From positions 1 through 10,228 of the forward strand of contig CAZSXS010000104.1 of assembly GCA_964611385.1 (NCBI GenBank): a DNA stretch of 10,228 nt, in the 5' to 3' direction. The stretch is from CAZSXS01 sp964611385. Its GTDB lineage: Bacteria; Bacillota; Clostridia; Lachnospirales; CAYPQA01. Of the stretch, positions 6,048 through 10,228 are shown piece by piece (positions within the stretch are counted from its first letter, which is position 1; the number at the start of each line of letters is the position of its first letter). The notes under the pieces were generated by a model. It saw only the letters and a program-made list of their open reading frames with translations. It ran no database searches and had not been told where the DNA came from. Both the position numbers and the translations under genes were made by a program.

Positions 6048-8003
6048 ATGAAAACAACCGTAAATCAAACATTAGAATTCGACATCATTTTAGAAAAATT
6101 ATCCAACTTTGCGGTATCCCAAAGAGCGAAGGAAAAGCTTTTACTACTGAGTCCCTTTTTAAAAGAAGCACTATGCAAAACAAAAATGGCTGAGACCTCA
6201 GAGGCCAAAAAAATCCTGGAAAGCCTCGGAACCCCACCCCTGGCCTCTATGAAGGAACTGGACAGCATTTTGGAGCTGACTGAAAGAGGGGCCATGCTTG
6301 TGCCCGAGCAGTTAAGGGCCGTTTCCGAATTTCTGTCTGCCTGCCGACGGATGAAAGGTTATTTGAAAAAGGCAGTAATCTATGACCTGTCCCTTGCTTC
6401 CTATGGTGATTCCTTCATTATATTAGATCCGCTTTACGAAGAAATTGAACGCTCCATCCGTAATGACTCTGTGGATGATACCGCCTCTCCCACCTTGCGT
6501 GACCTGCGCCGGAAGTTAGAAAATACGGCCTCTGCCATCAAAGAGAAGCTGGAAGGCCTGCTCCGTAGCAAAAAGGAATGGTTTGCGGACGGCTATGTGG
6601 TTACCCGCAACGGACGGCTGGTTCTGCCGGTTAAAAAGGAGTACAAAAGCCAGGTACCTGGTACCGTCATCGAATACTCCAATACAGGTAGTACCTGTTT
6701 TATTGAGCCCAGCGCTGTTCGAAAGCTTCAGGAGGAGAGGGCCAATCTGCAAATTGAAGAAGACAACGAGGTCAGAAGAATCCTCTATACCCTGACGGCT
6801 CTGGTAGGGGAATCCATCACCGAGCTTAAGATCAATATGGACTGTATGGAAATTTTGGATTTTGCCTTTGCCAAGGCGAAGCTGTCCATGGAAATGAAGG
6901 GAATAGAAGTCCCCCTCAGTACCAACAGAACGCTGAAAATCGTTCAGGGGCGGCACCCGCTCTTAAAGCAGGACTGCGTGCCTCTTGATTTTGAATTTGG
7001 CGGCAGTGCCGGTATCGTGATCACTGGCCCCAACACCGGGGGCAAAACCGTGGTGTTAAAGACCGTGGGCTTACTGTCCCTCATGGCTCAAAGTGGGCTT
7101 CATGTACCCGTATCAGAGGGCAGTGTATTTTGTATGCATGACCACATACGCTGTGATATTGGGGACGGACAAAGCATTACAGAAAACCTTTCCACCTTTT
7201 CCTCCCATATCACAAACATCATTGAAATCTTGAAAAATGTGACCCCCGAAAGCCTCGTCCTCCTTGACGAGCTAGGCTCCGGCACAGACCCGGCAGAGGG
7301 CATGGGGCTTGCGGTCTCCATCTTGGAGGAACTGCGGGAAAGGGGCTGTCTTTTTCTGGCCACCACGCATTACCCCGAAATCAAGGAATACGCCAAAAAC
7401 ACCCAAGGACTGAGCAATGCCCGCATGACCTTTGACAGAGAAAGCCTCAAACCCCTGTACCGCCTGGAAATTGGCGAGGCTGGAGAAAGCTGCGCTCTAT
7501 ATATTGCAAAGAGGCTGGGTTTTCCAGAGCATTTGTTGAGTCTGGCTTATCAAGAGGCTTATGGAAAAAGAAGAAATGGGCATAAAACACAAAGAGAAGA
7601 AGGACAAGAAGGAGAAGAAAGACAAGAATTCCTAAGCTCCCAGCCCGACAGTCCGCGTGCGACTCCTGTATTCATCAGCAAAATCCAAAGAGAAGAAGCC
7701 CAAAAGGCTCCCTCTCGCAGTGCCCAGTTTAACATTGGGGACAGTGTAAAGGTGTATCCGCAAAAAGTAGTCGGCATTATATACAAACGTGCCAACGAAA
7801 AAGGAGAGCTGGGCGTACAAATTCAAAAGAAGAAGCAACTGATCAATCACAAGCGCATCAAGCTGATAAGCCCGGCAGAAGAGCTGTACCCGGATGATTA
7901 TGATTTTTCAATCATTTTTGATTCCGTAGAGCAACGAAAAGCCCGTCATCAAATGGATCGGAAGCATAACCCGGAGTTGCTCATCCACTATGAGGAAGAA
8001 TAA
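6048..8003 (+). CDS. MutS2-like ATPase lacking the Smr domain
   Basis: This 651-residue P-loop ATPase belongs to the MutS family, MutS2 branch. Residues 1-300 are the MutS core and lever region without the MutS1 mismatch-recognition domain. The ATPase has Walker A GPNTGGKT (327-334), the conserved STFSSHI (382-388), Walker B LVLLDE (403-408) followed by GSGTDPAEG (410-418), and ATTHY (438-442). Full MutS2 is usually about 780 residues and ends with a C-terminal Smr nuclease domain, which is absent here. After a very hydrophilic linker (about 506-560) comes a KOW-like segment (FNIGDSVKVY to HKRIKLIS, 561-608) and a charged tail. MutS2 acts in DNA recombination control and, in Bacillus, on collided ribosomes. 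This short form cannot use Smr cleavage. The ATG at 6048 follows AAGGAGAA. The gene is transcribed divergently from the ABC-F gene. Confidence 0.88.
   Translation: MKTTVNQTLEFDIILEKLSNFAVSQRAKEKLLLLSPFLKEALCKTKMAETSEAKKILESLGTPPLASMKELDSILELTERGAMLVPEQLRAVSEFLSACRRMKGYLKKAVIYDLSLASYGDSFIILDPLYEEIERSIRNDSVDDTASPTLRDLRRKLENTASAIKEKLEGLLRSKKEWFADGYVVTRNGRLVLPVKKEYKSQVPGTVIEYSNTGSTCFIEPSAVRKLQEERANLQIEEDNEVRRILYTLTALVGESITELKINMDCMEILDFAFAKAKLSMEMKGIEVPLSTNRTLKIVQGRHPLLKQDCVPLDFEFGGSAGIVITGPNTGGKTVVLKTVGLLSLMAQSGLHVPVSEGSVFCMHDHIRCDIGDGQSITENLSTFSSHITNIIEILKNVTPESLVLLDELGSGTDPAEGMGLAVSILEELRERGCLFLATTHYPEIKEYAKNTQGLSNARMTFDRESLKPLYRLEIGEAGESCALYIAKRLGFPEHLLSLAYQEAYGKRRNGHKTQREEGQEGEERQEFLSSQPDSPRATPVFISKIQREEAQKAPSRSAQFNIGDSVKVYPQKVVGIIYKRANEKGELGVQIQKKKQLINHKRIKLISPAEELYPDDYDFSIIFDSVEQRKARHQMDRKHNPELLIHYEEE
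7593..7628 (+). repeat. 18-bp in-frame tandem repeat in the MutS2 linker
   Basis: Two adjacent 18-base purine-rich units (7593-7610 and 7611-7628) match at 16 of 18 positions. Because 18 is a multiple of three, the duplication keeps the frame and lengthens the Glu/Arg/Gln-rich linker between the ATPase and the KOW-like segment. Confidence 0.6.
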
Positions 8004-8023
8004 ACCAGAAACTTTCATTTTTA

Positions 8024-8052
8024 TTGACACTAAATAGCCATTGCCTTATAAT
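8024..8052 (+). promoter_or_regulatory. Consensus sigma-A promoter of gltX
   Basis: A perfect TTGACA (8024-8029), a 17-base spacer and a perfect TATAAT (8047-8052) lie 20 bases after the stop of the MutS2-like gene. The start of transcription would be near 8059, leaving a leader of about 55 bases. This gives gltX independent, strong constitutive expression. Confidence 0.85.
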
Positions 8053-8113
8053 TCAAGCTCAACAAGGAAATCCAAAAACCACAGCAAACATCAAACCAGA
8101 AAGGAAGAAAAGT

Positions 8114-9565
8114 ATGATTAGAACGCGCTATGCCCCAAGCCCAACCGGCTTTATGCATTTGGGGAACCTACGAACAGCCTTGTATGAGTTTTTAATCGCC
8201 AAACATGAGGGCGGGAAATTCATTTTAAGAATAGAGGATACCGACCAGGAACGCTTTGTGGAAGGCGCAATAGATGTGATTTATGAAACCTTGCGAAATG
8301 CGGGCTTGGTTCATGATGAAGGGCCGGATATCGGCGGCGACTATGGGCCTTATGTACAAAGCCAGCGTAAAGACAGCTATCTGGACTACGCCAAGCTTTT
8401 GGTCGAGAAAAAGGCCGCATACTACTGTTTTTGCGAAAAAGGCGAAAAACCAGCCTCCCAAGCAAGCAGCGAAGAACAAGCTGACGGGCCCACAGAGGTC
8501 TTTGCCAAGTACGACCGGCGCTGCCTGCATTTAAGCGAGGAAGAGATCCAAGAGAAGTTAAAAAGCGGAGCAAAGTATGTCATACGCCAATTGATCCCAG
8601 AGGGAGAAACGACCTTTACGGATGAGGTTTATGGGCCAATCACCGTCAGCAACGAGGAAATCGAGGATCAGATTCTGATTAAGTCCGACGGCTTTCCCAC
8701 CTACAACTTTGCCAATGTAATCGACGACCACCTGATGGCCATTACGCACATTGTCCGCGGCTGCGAGTATCTTTCCTCCACGCCAAAGTACAACCTTTTA
8801 TACAAATCCTTCGGCTGGGATATTCCCACCTATATACACCTGCCCACCGTCACCGACGAAAGCGGCCACAAGCTATCCAAAAGGCACGGCGCCCCCTCCT
8901 TTATGCAACTCATCGATCAGGGTTTTCTGCCGACAGCTATGGTAAACTATATTGCGCTTCTGGGCTTTTGCCCTTCCACCAACCAAGAGATTTTTACCCT
9001 GGAAGAGTTGATCAAAGAATTCGAGATCAAAAACATCAGCAAGTCGCCTTCCTGCTTCGATATGACCAAGCTGAAATGGTTTAATGCCGAGCATATCAAG
9101 CGGCTTACGCCGGAGTGTTTCTTTGAACTGGTAAAGCCTTACCTTCTGGAAGCAGTGGGCGAAGGCTTTGATTTAAAAACCATTGCCACCTGGGTGCAAA
9201 CCCGCGTTGAATTTGTCCATGAGGCTCCTGCACTGGTGGACTTCCTCAAAGCCTTACCGGACTACAGCACAGAGCTATATGTACACAAAAAAATGAAGAC
9301 CACCGAGGAAATAGCCTTAAGCAGTCTTCAGGCGGTACTACCCGTTCTGGAGGCAACGGAATGGACAGAAGAAAGCATTCACAACGCCGTTCTAGGTCTG
9401 GTCGAGAAGTTGGGTCTGAAAAACGGTCAGGTGCTTTGGCCCATACGGACAGCGCTTTCCGGAAAACCCACCTCTCCCTGTGGTGCGACAGAGTTAGGCC
9501 TAGTACTTGGGCGAGATGAAAGCATACGCCGGATCAAGATTGGAATTGAAAAGTTGAAAGCTTAA
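8114..9565 (+). CDS. gltX: Glutamyl-tRNA synthetase (class I)
   Basis: This 483-residue cytoplasmic enzyme attaches glutamate to tRNA-Glu using ATP. The N-terminal Rossmann fold carries the HIGH-type motif in APSPTGFMHLGNLR (residues 7-20, H15-L16-G17-N18). The KMSKS-type loop is KLSKR (253-257) in GHKLSKRHGAPS. A zinc-type cluster C105-x-C107 with C137-x-H139 is intact. The C-terminal third, from about 310, is the helical anticodon-binding region, and the overall length is normal. The frame can be extended back to a TTG at 8024, but that codon is the -35 box of the promoter, and the protein family starts at MIRTRYAPSPTG. The ATG at 8114 has AGGAAG upstream and is chosen. In many Firmicutes the enzyme also charges tRNA-Gln with glutamate for later amidation, which is possible here. 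A terminator follows. Confidence 0.97.
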   Translation: MIRTRYAPSPTGFMHLGNLRTALYEFLIAKHEGGKFILRIEDTDQERFVEGAIDVIYETLRNAGLVHDEGPDIGGDYGPYVQSQRKDSYLDYAKLLVEKKAAYYCFCEKGEKPASQASSEEQADGPTEVFAKYDRRCLHLSEEEIQEKLKSGAKYVIRQLIPEGETTFTDEVYGPITVSNEEIEDQILIKSDGFPTYNFANVIDDHLMAITHIVRGCEYLSSTPKYNLLYKSFGWDIPTYIHLPTVTDESGHKLSKRHGAPSFMQLIDQGFLPTAMVNYIALLGFCPSTNQEIFTLEELIKEFEIKNISKSPSCFDMTKLKWFNAEHIKRLTPECFFELVKPYLLEAVGEGFDLKTIATWVQTRVEFVHEAPALVDFLKALPDYSTELYVHKKMKTTEEIALSSLQAVLPVLEATEWTEESIHNAVLGLVEKLGLKNGQVLWPIRTALSGKPTSPCGATELGLVLGRDESIRRIKIGIEKLKA

Positions 9566-9573
9566 ATATCGTA

Positions 9574-9632
9574 GGGATGGAAGGGGATATTTTTTCAAAC
9601 GTTGAGAAAATTTTTCCCTTCCATCCTTTTTT
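9574..9632 (+). terminator. Intrinsic terminator of gltX
   Basis: A perfect 11-bp stem, GGATGGAAGGG (9575-9585) and CCCTTCCATCC (9616-9626), has a 30-base A/T-rich loop that can pair further and is followed by six T (9627-9632). It begins 9 bases after the gltX stop. The stem could weakly serve the other strand too, but no gene faces it. Confidence 0.85.
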
Positions 9633-9665
9633 CTAATTTACCCCTCAATTGACTCGAAAATAGTA

Positions 9666-9699
9666 TTGACAATTTTTAAATTAGGTAATACAATACCTA
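9666..9699 (+). promoter_or_regulatory. Promoter and operator of the MarR gene
   Basis: A perfect -35 TTGACA (9666-9671) is separated by 17 bases from TACAAT (9689-9694), five of six matches to the -10 consensus. An inverted repeat, TAGGTA (9682-9687) and TACCTA (9694-9699) with a 6-base centre, straddles the -10 box. This is the usual arrangement for autorepression by a MarR-family dimer. Confidence 0.75.
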
Positions 9700-9734
9700 T
9701 ATAAGTAACATATTATGTATATGAGGAGACAAGT

Positions 9735-10190
9735 ATGTTTGACTTTGAAAAGATGGATAAGCGTCAGGTTATTTTTGGCTACATATTCTTATTGTCAAAC
9801 CGATTGCAAACGGTGATGGATCAAGGAATTACTGAACTGACATCAAAGCAGTGGTTTTTGATGACTATGCTAGGTATGTTTGATGAACCACCAACCCTAA
9901 AGCAACTGGCATCAGCTTGCGACAGCTCACACCAAAATATAAAGCAACTGGTGTTGAAGCTAGAAGCAAAGGGGTTTGTGTACATTGAAACAGCTCCTGC
10001 TGATCGTCGTGCTATGCAAATTATTGCCACTCCAAAATGGGATCAGTGGAATGAGGAAAACAGCCCAATTGCAAACCAATTTCTTGATCAAATGTTTGGA
10101 GGTTTAACTGCACAAGAAATTGAGGCTATGAGTGCGGCGCAAATGAATATTTATAATACCCTTGGAGAAATGAAGGAGGAAACAATATGA
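9735..10190 (+). CDS. MarR-family transcriptional regulator
   Basis: This 151-residue winged-helix regulator has the typical MarR size and layout. Helical dimerisation segments lie at both ends (about residues 8-30 and 110-145), a helix-turn-helix at about 54-76 (LKQLASACDSSHQNIKQLV), and a wing with the family-typical ADRRAMQI at 89-96. MarR proteins usually repress a neighbouring gene and release DNA on binding a phenolic or oxidant signal. The ATG at 9735 has AGGAG 6 bases upstream. The stop overlaps the start of the next gene (ATGA), so the flavodoxin-like gene is translationally coupled and shares the promoter. The partner suggests redox or electrophile stress as the signal, an inference from context. 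I see no conserved sensing cysteine pair. The only cysteine is C62, inside the helix-turn-helix region. Confidence 0.9.
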   Translation: MFDFEKMDKRQVIFGYIFLLSNRLQTVMDQGITELTSKQWFLMTMLGMFDEPPTLKQLASACDSSHQNIKQLVLKLEAKGFVYIETAPADRRAMQIIATPKWDQWNEENSPIANQFLDQMFGGLTAQEIEAMSAAQMNIYNTLGEMKEETI

Positions 10191-10228
10191 AAGCACAGAT
10201 CTTGTATGCGTCCATGTCCGGCCACAGT
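10187..10228 (+). CDS. Flavodoxin-like protein, 5' end only
   Basis: The first 14 codons run into the window edge and read MKAQILYASMSGHS. This matches the first beta strand and FMN-phosphate loop of flavodoxins (hydrophobic strand, then S/T-x-S/T-G-x-S/T). The ATG overlaps the MarR stop by four bases and has GGAGG seven bases upstream. The product would be a small FMN electron carrier or a flavodoxin-domain oxidoreductase. Length and type cannot be judged from the fragment. Confidence 0.7.
   Translation, partial: MKAQILYASMSGHS

Noticed and set aside
6516..6956. 146-codon minus-strand frame inside the MutS2-like gene
   Set aside because: It is antisense to conserved MutS2 coding sequence, with no promoter or ribosome binding site seen.
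8024..8113. N-terminal extension of gltX from a TTG at 8024
   Set aside because: The TTG is the first three bases of a perfect -35 box, the ATG at 8114 has its own ribosome binding site, and the extra 30 residues precede the conserved family start.
1..10228. tRNA, rRNA, riboswitch or CRISPR array
   Set aside because: No cloverleaf with a TTC-type arm, no rRNA-like block, no known aptamer core and no regularly spaced repeats were found by eye.

Overview
The window looks like chromosomal DNA of a low-to-moderate GC Gram-positive bacterium, most likely a Clostridia-type Firmicute. The basis is strong AGGAGG-type ribosome binding sites, GTG and TTG starts, sigma-A promoters close to TTGACA/TATAAT, and family matches (YtrA/YtrB-like GntR-ABC pair, YfmM-like ABC-F protein, MutS2-like protein). 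The genus cannot be fixed from the sequence alone. No RNA gene, CRISPR array or complete mobile element was seen.

Layout. (1) 1-1634, minus strand: a GntR/YtrA-type repressor, an overlapping ABC ATPase and a membrane-subunit gene that stops after about 89 codons, probably broken near position 50 by a foreign or IS-like end. The operon has a consensus promoter with an inverted-repeat operator. (2) 1770-4174, plus strand: a TetR-family regulator with its own operator, a terminator, an MFS drug-efflux-type transporter whose promoter carries the same operator half-site, then an unexplained 35-codon ORF. (3) 4171-5823, minus strand: a YfmM-like ABC-F ATPase with its own promoter. A strong hairpin lies further upstream in the gap shared with the next gene. 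(4) 5961-8003, plus strand: a MutS2-like ATPase of 651 residues that lacks the Smr nuclease domain but keeps a KOW-like C-terminal segment. (5) 8024-9632, plus strand: glutamyl-tRNA synthetase with a perfect consensus promoter and a strong terminator. (6) 9666-10228, plus strand: a MarR-family regulator translationally coupled to the first codons of a flavodoxin-like gene cut by the window edge.

How the parts work together. The window is a run of small, mostly self-contained regulator-plus-effector cassettes (GntR with ABC, TetR with MFS, MarR with flavodoxin) next to translation genes (gltX, ABC-F, MutS2-like). Each regulator has an inverted repeat overlapping or just downstream of its own -10 box, so autoregulation is likely for all three. 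ABC-F proteins act on ribosomes, and MutS2 has been implicated in handling collided ribosomes, so the divergent ABC-F/MutS2 pair may be linked through ribosome rescue or antibiotic response. That link is an inference.
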